Virus record (IMG/VR): IMGVR_UViG_3300037089_000228
Coordinates: 1-45,325 of that record
Strand: one strand, 5' to 3'
DNA length: 45,325 bases
Source: a virus
In this document: piece by piece, positions 1 to 8,518 of the stretch
Layout: each line of letters starts with the position of its first letter
Numbering within the stretch: the stretch's first letter is position 1
The notes under the pieces: generated by a model
What the model was told of the DNA's origin: nothing
The model's input: the letters and a program-made list of their open reading frames with translations, nothing else
Databases searched by the model: none
Program-made: the position numbers and the translations under genes

Positions 1-108
1 TGCGGGGTGGAAAGCGTGACGGCGCCGAGCAGAGTACCAAACCGGCAATCCAAGGTCTGCCCGGCCGGCAGGATGTAGTAGGTGATGCCCGGCGTGTTGA
101 AGGTGCCG
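1..108. repeat. Left contig-end repeat, identical to 44316-44423
   Basis: These bases match 44316-44423 without a difference; the two sequences diverge from base 109 onward. They lie in the 5' part of the exported fibre-like gene. Together with the 863-989 / 45199-45325 match they bracket two alleles of the fibre locus. The repeat may extend left of the window edge. Confidence 0.95.
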
Positions 109-200
109 TTGCCGGTGCCGTCGCCCTTGACCGTGACGCTTTGGTGCTGGGCGAAGGCAATGGGGCCGGAGAGCAGAAAACAGAACAGTAGTCTTTTCAT
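1..200 (-). CDS. Exported fibre-like protein, allele 1 (3' part missing)
   Basis: The first 66 or so codons of a gene that runs off the left edge. The start ATG (200-198) overlaps the stop of the fibre gene as TAATG. The N-terminus has two basic residues and a hydrophobic core (KRLLFCFLLSGPIAFAQ), a clear Sec signal peptide. Mature sequence then reads VTVKGDGTGNGTFNTPGITY, nearly the same as the complete homologue at 43673-44533. The last 36 codons before the edge are identical in DNA to that homologue, while the signal peptide region differs. Seen directly: truncation by the window edge and identity with the right end. Inferred: this is the alternative allele of the 43673-44533 gene, not a second gene. 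Confidence 0.85.
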   Translation of the reverse strand, partial: MKRLLFCFLLSGPIAFAQHQSVTVKGDGTGNGTFNTPGITYYILPAGQTLDCRFGTLLGAVTLSTP

Positions 201-853
201 TAGGAAACCCTCACCCAGATGAGGCTCAGGGGATTGGTGACAGGAACGGTGAAGACGCCGCCCAAGCTGGCGCTGGGATCGCCTACCTGCATCGCCCGCA
301 GCTTCCAGATTTCAAAGTCATCCACGAGCGAGAGGGCGACAAAGAGCGGCAGTTGCGCCGTGGGGATCGCCGTCACGTTGAGCGAGTCGAGCGAGGTGCG
401 GATGCCCCCCGTCTCGGCGGTGATCCACCCCAGGGTGAGCAGTTGCGGCGCGCCGCCCACGGGCGGAAAGGGGTTGTACTGCTGGCCCAGCAGCTCTTGC
501 ACGAGCAGGGTCAGCTTGTCGTCGTCCTGCTCGATCATCAGCGGGGTGAGGATGCCGGTCGAGGCAAAGGTTGTGGTCTGCACCGGGCTGATGCCACGCG
601 AGATGGTGATGACATCGGACACCTGCACGGCGCTGGAGCCGGTGCCGACCACGGTGACGGAGCCGCCCTGCAACTGATTCAGGGCGTTGTAGCCGCCCCC
701 CGTGACCGTGTAGTCGCTATTGAGGACGAGGACGGTGGCGCCATCCGTGACCAAGAGGTCCGCCGCCACGTTGAAGGGGAAGGTGACGGCCAGCGTTTGC
801 GGCAGGCCGGTGATGGTGAACTGCAACCGCGAGACGGTGGATGCGACTGACAT
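200..853 (-). CDS. Tail fibre / adaptor protein, T7-fibre-N-terminus-like, allele 1
   Basis: 217 residues with a strong ribosome site (GGAGG seven bases before ATG). The pattern is that of the T7-type tail fibre N-terminal domain that binds the tail nozzle: a beta-rich start (LQFTITGLPQ), a DGATVLVLNSDYTV hairpin, ITISRGISPVQ, then a conserved PLMIEQDDDKLTLLVQELL helix near residues 103-122. The remaining 95 residues have no recognised receptor-binding fold, and the protein is much shorter than a full fibre. It probably serves as an adaptor for further tail proteins such as the exported fibre-like and glycine-rich proteins encoded next. It shares about 72% of residues with the 44538-45188 product (hand count of 60 differences). 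Differences concentrate at residues 74-80 and 163-190. It follows the ATP-grasp gene by 32 bases. Confidence 0.8.
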   Translation of the reverse strand: MSVASTVSRLQFTITGLPQTLAVTFPFNVAADLLVTDGATVLVLNSDYTVTGGGYNALNQLQGGSVTVVGTGSSAVQVSDVITISRGISPVQTTTFASTGILTPLMIEQDDDKLTLLVQELLGQQYNPFPPVGGAPQLLTLGWITAETGGIRTSLDSLNVTAIPTAQLPLFVALSLVDDFEIWKLRAMQVGDPSASLGGVFTVPVTNPLSLIWVRVS

Positions 854-862
854 GGGTGCCTC

Positions 863-989
863 CTATGCTTTTTTGCTGCGTTTGTCTAGGTTATTGCCAC
901 CGCCGGGTCGGGTAGCGGCTGGTCTGAAAACTTGATCCCCTTGGCCTGCGCCTCCTCGATTTCCTGAATGAGGTCGGCAAAGCCCCCAA
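863..989. repeat. 127-bp contig overlap, copy 1 (equals 45199-45325)
   Basis: Exactly 127 bases here equal the last 127 bases of the window; base 862 (c) differs from 45198 (t). The stretch covers the fibre gene leader and the C-terminal codons of the ATP-grasp gene. An overlap of exactly 127 is the usual largest k-mer of short-read assemblers, so it most likely marks where a circular or permuted genome was closed. Confidence 0.95.
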
Positions 990-2166
990 GTTCAATGGCT
1001 ACCGGTTCGTTCTTCATGACTTCGAAATTCTCCTTCAGGTGGTCGATGGCCTCCTCGACGGTGTTGCCGTTGCCAAGGACAACCCCCACCTCATCGCTCT
1101 GACGGGGCGGGAAATGAATCAGCCCGTCGTCCTCGGCATAGTGATAGAACTTGAACCAGCGGCGCGAGTCCTCGGGTACGCGCAGCACCTTCCAATCGTC
1201 GGCCTTGGTGGTGTAGTGCATGGTCGCCTCCGCTGCAAACTTGGCGGCAAACTGAGGCTGCACCAGCCGACCCTCCGCCCCCTCAACAATGATTTCAGGG
1301 AGATTGGTGCAAGTCTCCAGATAGTGCTCCTGCGTCTGCCCCGCCATGCGGAAGGTCGGATCGGTGAAGAACTTCCCGCGAATCTCGGTCGCCGTGAAAT
1401 TGCGGTAGCCAATCTCCTCCAGCAGCGGAGTGATGGCCTCGTTGACGACCCTCACCTGTTTCGGCAACTGCGTATCGTGCAGCCAGGCCCCCAGGTAAAG
1501 CTCGTTCTTCTTTTCAAAGCCAAAGAAACTCTTGTTGGGAAACTGCCCGTCCACCGAATAGCCGTCGTACCCAACTTCCTCGACGTCCTTGATCGGCTCC
1601 TGCACGACAAAGACCACGTTCTCAGCCAAGCCCCCGAAGTTAGTGGCAAGCCGCGTGAACTCCGCAAGGCTGTGCGCTTCATCTAGGTGGTGGAATGTCT
1701 CCATATCACGGCGGAAACGGTTCACCTTCACCCAAAGGTCAGTCTTGTCCTTCAAGTATTCGCGCAGCGCCGTGAGACCCGTGATGACCTTGGACGGAGG
1801 CACCGGCAGGCCCACCTCCGCCAGCATCTTCAGGAAGCGCGTGCGGAATAGCTCGTAGTCGCTTGCTCCCATCGCCCCCCAGACCGGCTTGCCGATGGAG
1901 CGCAGGTATTGCTGGAAGCCGCCCCAGCCTACATCGGGAAACACCCAATGAGTGACTTCATCAATGATCTCGGGCGACATCAGGTCGTCCAGCCGCTCGA
2001 CGTTCTTCATGCCGGTGCCGATGGCGCATGTCTTCAGCGTCCGGTATTCCTCCTCGAACGGGGTGTAGTAGTAGCACTTGCCCACCCTCTCGGCAAGCTT
2101 GGTGGACAAGCTCTGGAACGTACCGTAATCGACTACGGCGCAAACTATGTCGCTTATTTCTGGCAT
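886..2166 (-). CDS. ATP-grasp enzyme, PurD/GARS-like
   Basis: 426 residues. The arrangement is that of an ATP-grasp ligase related to phosphoribosylamine-glycine ligase. It has a Rossmann-like pre-domain (residues 1-95) and a substrate/ATP-binding middle with the LWVKVN strand near 145-150 and FVVQEPI near 186-192. It also has the late TATEIRGKFFTDPTFR segment (about 260-275), which resembles the GARS metal/ATP-binding TEIR...DP..R pattern. Such ligases couple ATP hydrolysis to formation of an amide or peptide-like bond. The substrate here cannot be deduced, and other purine genes are absent, so a role in nucleotide synthesis is doubtful. The ATG overlaps the upstream gene by 13 bases and lies directly before the tail fibre gene. 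A role in modifying a virion or surface component is speculative. Confidence 0.65.
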   Translation of the reverse strand: MPEISDIVCAVVDYGTFQSLSTKLAERVGKCYYYTPFEEEYRTLKTCAIGTGMKNVERLDDLMSPEIIDEVTHWVFPDVGWGGFQQYLRSIGKPVWGAMGASDYELFRTRFLKMLAEVGLPVPPSKVITGLTALREYLKDKTDLWVKVNRFRRDMETFHHLDEAHSLAEFTRLATNFGGLAENVVFVVQEPIKDVEEVGYDGYSVDGQFPNKSFFGFEKKNELYLGAWLHDTQLPKQVRVVNEAITPLLEEIGYRNFTATEIRGKFFTDPTFRMAGQTQEHYLETCTNLPEIIVEGAEGRLVQPQFAAKFAAEATMHYTTKADDWKVLRVPEDSRRWFKFYHYAEDDGLIHFPPRQSDEVGVVLGNGNTVEEAIDHLKENFEVMKNEPVAIELGGFADLIQEIEEAQAKGIKFSDQPLPDPAVAIT

Positions 2167-2564
2167 GGCTTGAGGGCCTTCGGCCCCGGATAGGTTTCAG
2201 CGAGTTCGCGGTCATAGTCCTCCCAGTTCACCCGCAGCTCGGCGCAGAGGATGCGCTCGATGGCCGTGGCGAGGCAGTGCTCGTGCTCGTAGGGCGCCTC
2301 GGGGTCGTCGCCCGCATCGCAGTCGTCCGCATGGGCGAGGTAGTAATCCTGGTCGAACTTGTCCACGGCGGTCTGTGGGACGCGGTTGAACTTGCACATG
2401 ATGGCCTCGACCGCCTCATGGATGCCGAGCAGGGCCTCGCGCCGCCAGTCGCTCATGGGCGAGACGCGCACCTGAAGGTCGCCGCGGGCGTCGAAGAACC
2501 AGTCGGCACCGCTGACCTCCTTGCGCTGCTGGGCCTCGGGGATGGTCTGGATGGAGATGTTCAT
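2154..2564 (-). CDS. Hypothetical acidic protein in the virion operon
   Basis: 136 residues. The ATG at 2564 overlaps the stop of the 1135-residue virion gene as ATGA, which fixes the start; an open frame continues upstream but only as a shadow. The protein is acidic, with a Asp/Glu/His-rich centre (DDCDAGDDPEAPYEHEH, about 80-96) and a tail ending KALKPCQK. No signal peptide, membrane segment or known domain is seen. Its place between the ejection-type proteins and the ATP-grasp gene suggests a tail or virion accessory function, but this is position only. Confidence 0.75.
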   Translation of the reverse strand: MNISIQTIPEAQQRKEVSGADWFFDARGDLQVRVSPMSDWRREALLGIHEAVEAIMCKFNRVPQTAVDKFDQDYYLAHADDCDAGDDPEAPYEHEHCLATAIERILCAELRVNWEDYDRELAETYPGPKALKPCQK

Positions 2565-5500
2565 CGGTCGTAGGGGGACTTGTTGGGGAAGGTGAGGGTG
2601 CGGCCTGTGGTGGCTGCGGGCTTGCTCGTATCGGGGCTGACGCGCACGCCGCTTGTGCCCATAATGGCCGCGTCGGTCAACGCCCAAAGCCAGTGATCGA
2701 TCTGGGTTTCGTTCATGCCCTGCTGCCGCCAGACCTCGCGCACCGCCTCGGAAACCGGGATGGGGGTCAGCTTCTCGGACATGTACTCGCCGTAGGTGTA
2801 CGGCCCCACACCCTCACGGCGCAGCCGGGCGGGCACCTTGTCCTCGGAGAAGGGGAGTGGGCGCTGCTGGAAGTCCGCCTGCGTCAGCAGGTCCGCCATG
2901 AGTCCCGTGAAGGGGCTCAACTTGGTGCGGCCATACTCATAGGCATCACGGGCCATTTCCTCGCCCCGTCCGCCCTCGGCTTTCTCGAACTGCGTGCGCG
3001 TGCCCAGCGAGGCGTGGAGCAGGTTAGCGAAGAGGCGCACCATGCCGATCATGGGGCTGATGACGCCGACCTTGTGCCCGGCAACCTTGAAGGCCAGAAA
3101 GTCCGCCTTCTTGGGGTCGGTGAAGTTGATGGACTGCTCCGCCCCCACGGCGGAGAGGAGCCCCTGATTCATGGCGAGGAGCCCCAAGTAGGTGCCGGTG
3201 ATGGCCGCCTTGTGCTTGAGTTCGCGCAGGGCAAAGTGCTGCTCGGCGGGGGTGGCGCTGCCCCAGTCCCACTGGCCGTCCTTCAGCCGCAGCTTGGAAA
3301 AGGTCTTGGCGGCCTTGGCGGGGTCGGCAAACATCCACGCCCAGCGCGAACCCTCGAGCCGCGGGGCAAAGAACGTCCATTGCGACCATTCTCGGAACCG
3401 CTGCCGGATGACCCCCGTGGCGTGGTTGGCCCCGTCCGCCAGCAGCTTGGCCTCGTCGGGCGTGCGCTCGCTCTCGGGCAGCGCGTTCCATTCCTTGTTG
3501 AACCAGCCCTGCCGCGTCAGCTTGATGGCGTCGTAGCCCCGGTTGCCGAGGAGCCCCAGCTTCTTGAACCATGTCTGGCTCCACGCGCTCTGGTAGTCCT
3601 CGGTGTAGCGGCGCGGGTCGTTCTGCAAGCCTGCCCGGCGCGCCGGCGTCCAGTTCGGGTCGCGCACCATGTCCTGCATCGTCCGCTCATGGTACGCCCC
3701 GTCATCGGTGAGTCCCATCATCCGGAAGGCCCGGAAGAAGTTTGTCCACCACGTCCCCGCCACCATCGGGTCAAAGACGTTGATGGCCCCGTGCGTGATG
3801 GAAATCACCGTGCCGTGCCCGAGGGTGGCCAGCCGGAAGAAGAAGCCGGGGACGGAGCGCGCAAACTTGATCCATTCGGGGTTGGCCTCGTTGCGCAGCC
3901 ACGTCTTGGCATCCTGCACCACGTCGCGCCGCTTGGAGAGCTTCTTGTACATCTCGTCCGTCATGCGGCGGAGGCTCTTGGGCTCGGCCAGATTCTTCGT
4001 CACCTCGTCCACCGACAGCCCCAAGTCCTGCGCGATCTTGTGGCGCATGTCGTCGAAGTTCGACTCACCCTCGTCGGCATACTTCTTGGCGAGGTTCCAC
4101 ACCGCCTTGACCTGCGCGGGCAGGTCTTTGAAGTCGGGGGGCATCTCCTTCAGGAAATCAAAGACCAGCTGCGAGGCCGACTCCGCCTCGTTCGTGGCCG
4201 TGCGCACCTTGCCCGCAATCTCCTTTGCCGCCTTGGCCTGCTCCAAATTGAAGTCCTCGCCCGTGGCCTGCTGGTAGCTACGGCGCAGGCCGTGGAAGCT
4301 GCCGGTGTCGATTTCCGCCTCGCCCTGCTGCGCCTCGCCGATGCGGTGCCACTCAGTCTGCATCGGCTTGATGGCCTGAATCCAGTCTGAATCAGCCTTT
4401 GCGGCGGCGGTGTACTCGGGCGAGTCGAGCCCGTGCTGGTCGGCGGCAAGATTTGCGGCCTTGGCCAGCTGCTCGCCGTGCGCCCGCACGAGGGCCATGT
4501 CCTCGCTGGACAGCTTGCCCGTCTCGGTGAAGGCTTGCAGGGTGGCGAAGGGGTTCTTGCCCGACTTCAAAAGCTCCCTCCCCTCGGCCACCGACTCCTC
4601 CCACGACATGCCCTCGCCGGGAATGACCGGCTCGATCTTGCCCTGCTTGGCGCGCATTTCGCTGACGCGGGCGGCAATGCCGTAGTCGCTCGGCGGGTTG
4701 GGCTTGGACGCCTTCCACTCGTCGATTTCCGCCTGCTGCTGCTCCAGCATGACCTTCTCCTTGGCGGTGGGCTTGCCCGTGCCGGTGGAAACCGACTCGT
4801 CGCGCTTTCCGATGTCAACAGGTTCGGCCTCCTCCGCCTTGGCGTCACCCGGCTTCAGGACGGCGGTGTCCCCCGGTGGCACGACATGCTCGGAATGAAG
4901 CTCGCCGCCGGGCGTGTCCGGGTCAACCTGACCAGCCGCCTTGGCGATGGCCATGCCCTGCTTGCGGTCAACAAACCTGCCTGCGGTCGTGGTGAATCCC
5001 TCCTTGCCCTCGGCAGCCACGTCGCGGTGGTGCAGTCCCTCGTGGACCTGCCCCGCGTCGTCCTTGATGGCGGCTGACTTGATGGCCTCGATGCCCGACA
5101 TGCCCGCCAGCGTCTTGGTGCCTGCAAAGGCACCGAGCGCATTGATGAAGAGATTGAGTTCGTCGCCCGCCAGCTGCCCCGCCGTGGTGGGCTTCCCGCG
5201 CAGTGCCCCGATGAAATCCTCGCCCGCCTGCTTGGCGGCGTCCCAGGTCTTGGCGGCAAAGAAAGGCACCGCATAGGCCATGGTGCCGGGCACCGTCAGC
5301 ATGGACACGCCGCCCGACGAGGTGGCGGAGCTCACAAGCCCGCCCGCCACATTGGCGAGCTTGGCCCCGACTTCGCCCGCCTCCTGCAAGCCGACCGGCA
5401 GGCCCTTGGGCATCGAAACCTGGGGAATCCTGACGGCAGGCTCGTCGAACGACTGCTCAACGCTCTGCTCGTACCGCTTCCACGGGGACGAGAAATACCG

Positions 5501-5968
5501 ACCGTAGACGCGCAGGGCCTCCTGCCAGCTCCCGTCCTTCACCGCCTGCTGCCACTGCTGCTGGTAGCTGGGCTCGGCCTCCACCGACTGCTTCTGGATT
5601 TCCTGCTGCCGGAACTGGTAGAGCTTTTCGTCGGTGATGTCGTCGCCCACGTAGCCGTACTTGGCCTTGGCGATGGCGAGGCGGGCGGCGGGCCAGTTGG
5701 TGGCCGGGATGCCCTGCGTGCCCCAATAGCCTTGGTTGATGGCGCGCGCGCGCGCCTCCTTGGGCTTGTCGGAAATCCGGTCAAGGGCGTCCCACTCCGG
5801 CCCCTTCAGGCGGTCCACGCCCTGGAACAGCCGCTCAAATTCCTGCGGGGGTTCCGCCTTGGGCGCAGCGGGACCGCTCACCTCGTCCCATGACGGCTTG
5901 CCCGCCGGAGGCTGCGGCGCGGCAGCCAAGGTCGAAACCGCATCCCAGTCTGTGGCGGTGGCAGGCAT
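2561..5968 (-). CDS. Large internal virion / DNA-ejection protein candidate
   Basis: 1135 residues, the longest gene. The N-terminus is Pro/Ala-rich with two short WD-type repeats (DWDAVS near 7, SWDEVSG near 26). Most of the protein is predicted helical by eye, with long charged Ala/Glu/Lys stretches (350-650). A hydrophobic/aromatic section (about 720-960: GFFFRLATLGHGTVISITHG, WTNFFRAFRMM, WTFFAPRLEGSRWAWMFADP) could insert into a membrane. No lytic transglycosylase or protease motif is seen. In podoviruses the gene after the nozzle and two smaller internal proteins is typically the largest ejection protein, forming a channel through the envelope. Start TAATG overlap with the 532-residue gene. 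Family assignment rests on size, composition and order. Confidence 0.65.
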   Translation of the reverse strand: MPATATDWDAVSTLAAAPQPPAGKPSWDEVSGPAAPKAEPPQEFERLFQGVDRLKGPEWDALDRISDKPKEARARAINQGYWGTQGIPATNWPAARLAIAKAKYGYVGDDITDEKLYQFRQQEIQKQSVEAEPSYQQQWQQAVKDGSWQEALRVYGRYFSSPWKRYEQSVEQSFDEPAVRIPQVSMPKGLPVGLQEAGEVGAKLANVAGGLVSSATSSGGVSMLTVPGTMAYAVPFFAAKTWDAAKQAGEDFIGALRGKPTTAGQLAGDELNLFINALGAFAGTKTLAGMSGIEAIKSAAIKDDAGQVHEGLHHRDVAAEGKEGFTTTAGRFVDRKQGMAIAKAAGQVDPDTPGGELHSEHVVPPGDTAVLKPGDAKAEEAEPVDIGKRDESVSTGTGKPTAKEKVMLEQQQAEIDEWKASKPNPPSDYGIAARVSEMRAKQGKIEPVIPGEGMSWEESVAEGRELLKSGKNPFATLQAFTETGKLSSEDMALVRAHGEQLAKAANLAADQHGLDSPEYTAAAKADSDWIQAIKPMQTEWHRIGEAQQGEAEIDTGSFHGLRRSYQQATGEDFNLEQAKAAKEIAGKVRTATNEAESASQLVFDFLKEMPPDFKDLPAQVKAVWNLAKKYADEGESNFDDMRHKIAQDLGLSVDEVTKNLAEPKSLRRMTDEMYKKLSKRRDVVQDAKTWLRNEANPEWIKFARSVPGFFFRLATLGHGTVISITHGAINVFDPMVAGTWWTNFFRAFRMMGLTDDGAYHERTMQDMVRDPNWTPARRAGLQNDPRRYTEDYQSAWSQTWFKKLGLLGNRGYDAIKLTRQGWFNKEWNALPESERTPDEAKLLADGANHATGVIRQRFREWSQWTFFAPRLEGSRWAWMFADPAKAAKTFSKLRLKDGQWDWGSATPAEQHFALRELKHKAAITGTYLGLLAMNQGLLSAVGAEQSINFTDPKKADFLAFKVAGHKVGVISPMIGMVRLFANLLHASLGTRTQFEKAEGGRGEEMARDAYEYGRTKLSPFTGLMADLLTQADFQQRPLPFSEDKVPARLRREGVGPYTYGEYMSEKLTPIPVSEAVREVWRQQGMNETQIDHWLWALTDAAIMGTSGVRVSPDTSKPAATTGRTLTFPNKSPYDR

Positions 5969-7566
5969 TACTTGGCATACCTGATGTTGCCCTGCGGGTC
6001 GAGGAACGGCATCCCCGAGGGCAGGTTCTTCACCTCATCGGGCGAGGTGATCTGCACGGGGGCGCGGCGCTGCAAGGTCTGCTTCACCGCCTCCTCGACA
6101 AAGGGGCGTTCAATCGTGTGCAGGTGATCCACGGCCTTGTCCAAGTCCGCCTTCTGCCCCTCCTCGGTCTTGAACCACTGCGACATCTGGCTGTGGATTT
6201 CGGCGGCGTGGACCTGGGCGGCCTGGGTGGCCTTCTCCATGCTGACGCCCGGCAGCGGCCAGTCCTTGTCGGTTTCCAGCTTCTTTTCCAAGGCAGTCAA
6301 GCCGCCCACCGCCATGTTCATCACGGTTTTCGGAGGTGTCGCCGCGCCCCAATGGAACAAGCCGCGCTGCTTCGCCGGAATGTCCTCCAGCGCCACCGGA
6401 ATCATCGCCCCCTGAGAGCGCAGGTCGTCGTTAATAAGTTGGTGAATCTGCTGCTCCACCGGCTTCTCCTCCGTCTGCCCCGTCTTCTTCACCGCCGCCA
6501 GCTGCTTGTTGATCCGGTCGGCGGTATCCTTGCGGGTGGTGTCATCGCGGATGAGGGGCAAGTCCTTGGCGAGATCGTTCGCGTAGTTGTCGGGATTGTC
6601 CGCGCCCTTCCACGCCACGCTGTCATGCACCCCCGCCATGATGCGGTTCGCCACGTCCCGGTCGGCCCGGCTGGACTCCAGCTTTTGCGTCTTCTTGAGG
6701 AGTTCGCCCTGCTGCAGGTCAATGGTCCCGCCCGCGATGGCGTCGTCAATGGTCTGGTCGTCCACCTGCCTGGTGAGCGGGTTGGTGGGGAGCAGGTTCA
6801 GGTTGGCCCGTTCCTGCGTGGTGGCCTGCGTGGTCAAATGATTCCTCAGGTTCTCGGGGATTTCCTTCCAGTCGCCCGCCGCGAGCTTTTCCTTCACCCG
6901 CTGCGGCTTCGTCTCGATCAGGTTGGAAGCCTGCCCCACGGCAAACTTGGTCTGGAACTGCCGCAGCTTGTCCTCCCCCTGCTCTGGCGTGAGGTCGCCC
7001 GTCTTGACCGACATGCCGATGGCCTGTTTCACCGCGGGCACCACAGACTCGTCTCCCGTCGTGGCCCCCTTGTCCATGAGCGCGTTCAGGTTGCCGTTGC
7101 GAGTGGTGATGCCAAGGTGGTCGGACGTGACCTGAAAGTCGCTGGTCGTGCTGGCCTGCCACACCGCCGCCTTCTGCCCCCACAGCCGCTTAGCGGCGGG
7201 AGACATGGCCTGGTACTGGTCGGAATCGCGAAGGGAGTCCATCGTGCCCTGCGCCGCATGCGACCAGTTCTCGGGAATCTTCTCGTAGGGCTGCTGCCGC
7301 AGGGTCTTGGTGAACTCGGTCTGCGCGTTGATCTGGTGAAGGGTGGTCTGGTTGAAGAACGCCGCCTCCTTGGCCCGGCGCTTGCGCTCCTCGTAGTCCT
7401 CGACCACGCCCACCATGCCTTGGATGGACTGGTCGGCGGCTTGGATGGCCCCGCGGGCGGCGGAGAGCGGACCCTCCTCGACGGAAAGATTGCGCTTGAC
7501 GCCGCGCTGGACGGACTGGACCTGCTCGCTGTTCGGGATGGTTGGGATCGCAGCCATGTTAGCCAT
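5968..7566 (-). CDS. Internal virion protein candidate (helical, 532 residues)
   Basis: 532 residues, rich in Gln, Lys, Asp and Ala throughout with few hydrophobic blocks, so probably an elongated helical protein. It contains repeated degenerate helices such as DYEERKRRAKEAAFFNQTTL (about 57-76) and many heptad-like spacings. No enzymatic motif is evident. It lies between the 184-residue Ala-rich protein and the 1135-residue protein, the usual place of the middle ejection protein of T7-, P22- or BPP-1-type phages. The start overlaps the upstream stop by eight bases, and its own stop overlaps the next ATG as TAATG. Annotation as an ejection protein is by synteny. Confidence 0.65.
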   Translation of the reverse strand: MANMAAIPTIPNSEQVQSVQRGVKRNLSVEEGPLSAARGAIQAADQSIQGMVGVVEDYEERKRRAKEAAFFNQTTLHQINAQTEFTKTLRQQPYEKIPENWSHAAQGTMDSLRDSDQYQAMSPAAKRLWGQKAAVWQASTTSDFQVTSDHLGITTRNGNLNALMDKGATTGDESVVPAVKQAIGMSVKTGDLTPEQGEDKLRQFQTKFAVGQASNLIETKPQRVKEKLAAGDWKEIPENLRNHLTTQATTQERANLNLLPTNPLTRQVDDQTIDDAIAGGTIDLQQGELLKKTQKLESSRADRDVANRIMAGVHDSVAWKGADNPDNYANDLAKDLPLIRDDTTRKDTADRINKQLAAVKKTGQTEEKPVEQQIHQLINDDLRSQGAMIPVALEDIPAKQRGLFHWGAATPPKTVMNMAVGGLTALEKKLETDKDWPLPGVSMEKATQAAQVHAAEIHSQMSQWFKTEEGQKADLDKAVDHLHTIERPFVEEAVKQTLQRRAPVQITSPDEVKNLPSGMPFLDPQGNIRYAK

Positions 7567-8113
7567 TTAATTTAGCGGCGGTTCCACCCACGATGTTGGC
7601 CATGCTGCCGATGCCCCTGAAGATGTCCGCCGCGCCCTCCAAGTGGTACATGCTGGCCTCCTCCTGCCCCTCGTAAATGCCCATCTTTGCCGCGGCGTAC
7701 TCCGTGTCCTCCCTCTCCTGCACGGTCGTCCAGTACTGCTGGATGTTCTGCTCCATGCGCCCGGCGGTCGTGGCCTCCAGCGAGAGCGGCGAGCCGGTGT
7801 TTTCGAGGACGCCCGAGGCGGCAAGGGCCGCCCGCTGGCTGGACATGTAGGTGGCGTCGGACTGCCTCTGCTTGGCGATGTTGGCGTTGGCGTCCATCGC
7901 CTGCTGGTTCGCGTTGGCGATGTCCACCTTGGCATTGTAATCGGCAACCTGCGTGGCCGTGGAAGCCTGCCGACTGGCGGCCTTGGCGCTCATCACCGTG
8001 GCGGCAGCAGTGGCCCCCACGGCAACAGTCGTGACCGCCCCGACCGCCGCGGCGCTGCCGGCGCTGGCCCCAAGGGCGGTTCCGATGGCTGCAAAGACAG
8101 GAATTACGGGCAT
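7559..8113 (-). CDS. Small internal virion protein candidate (gp14-like)
   Basis: 184 residues. It begins with a long Ala/Gly/Val hydrophobic segment (residues 5-42) capable of crossing a membrane. A Gln/Ala/Asn-rich helical body follows (SRQASTATQVADYNAKVD, MDANANIAKQRQSDA), then a Gly-rich end. This layout (hydrophobic head, coiled helical body, about 180-200 residues, just upstream of two larger helical proteins) is typical of the smallest podovirus ejection protein, as in the T7 gp14 position. Gap to the upstream GNAT-like gene is three bases. Function is inferred from layout and order. Confidence 0.7.
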   Translation of the reverse strand: MPVIPVFAAIGTALGASAGSAAAVGAVTTVAVGATAAATVMSAKAASRQASTATQVADYNAKVDIANANQQAMDANANIAKQRQSDATYMSSQRAALAASGVLENTGSPLSLEATTAGRMEQNIQQYWTTVQEREDTEYAAAKMGIYEGQEEASMYHLEGAADIFRGIGSMANIVGGTAAKLNG

Positions 8114-8116
8114 GGC

Positions 8117-8518
8117 TTAAAGTCTCTTTCCGTACATTTTGTGGGCGGTCCCCTCGGAGGTTTCGTAGCCGAGCCGGCCCATGATGCGCTCCTCGCTGCT
8201 GCCGGGTGCCACCATGGAGATGATGGCCGAGCACCCCTGCTCCTTGGCCAGCTTCTCAATGTGCTCCAACAGCAGATGCCACGCCTTCACCGTCCGCTTG
8301 GTGAAGGAAAAGGCCGGGTTGGTGGTGAGGTATTCCACCATCGCCATCTTGCCCGAGGCATCGAGGTAGAGGAAGCCGGCGGCGATTTCATCGGCGCCAT
8401 CAACGGCCATGAAGCCCCACGGCAGGAACGCCTCGGGCACGGGGATGGCCCCGTGCTTCAGCCACCACTCCTTGAGGGTGGGAAAATCCTGCTCGGGAAT
8501 GAGGCGGCGGATGTTCAT
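8117..8518 (-). CDS. GNAT-like acetyltransferase fold protein
   Basis: 133 residues. The order resembles a short GNAT domain. An N-terminal MNIRRLIPEQDFPTLKEWW helix is followed by central strands with GFLYLDASGKMAMVEYLTTN (about 48-67). Next comes a helix with HLLLEHIEKLAKEQGCSAII (80-100), then ERIMGRLGYE (109-118), a typical GNAT end (helix then GF/GY). The acetyl-CoA loop (Q/RxxGxG/A) is not clear, so catalytic activity is uncertain. Similar small GNAT-like proteins often lie between the nozzle and internal virion genes of podoviruses, possibly as structural proteins. The start overlaps the nozzle stop as ATGA. Confidence 0.65.
   Translation of the reverse strand: MNIRRLIPEQDFPTLKEWWLKHGAIPVPEAFLPWGFMAVDGADEIAAGFLYLDASGKMAMVEYLTTNPAFSFTKRTVKAWHLLLEHIEKLAKEQGCSAIISMVAPGSSEERIMGRLGYETSEGTAHKMYGKRL

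Noticed and set aside
200-853. Diversity-generating retroelement as cause of fibre variation
   Set aside because: No reverse transcriptase, accessory gene or template repeat is present, and differences are spread over many codon types rather than adenine positions.
886-2166. Long plus-strand frames opposite the structural genes (for example 2693-4390, 5890-7575, 8581-10176)
   Set aside because: They are antisense shadows of GC-rich genes; no ribosome sites, no domain patterns, and the minus frames carry the families.
2561-5968. Lytic transglycosylase domain in the large virion protein
   Set aside because: No Glu-centred SLT motif or its usual GxxQ region could be found.
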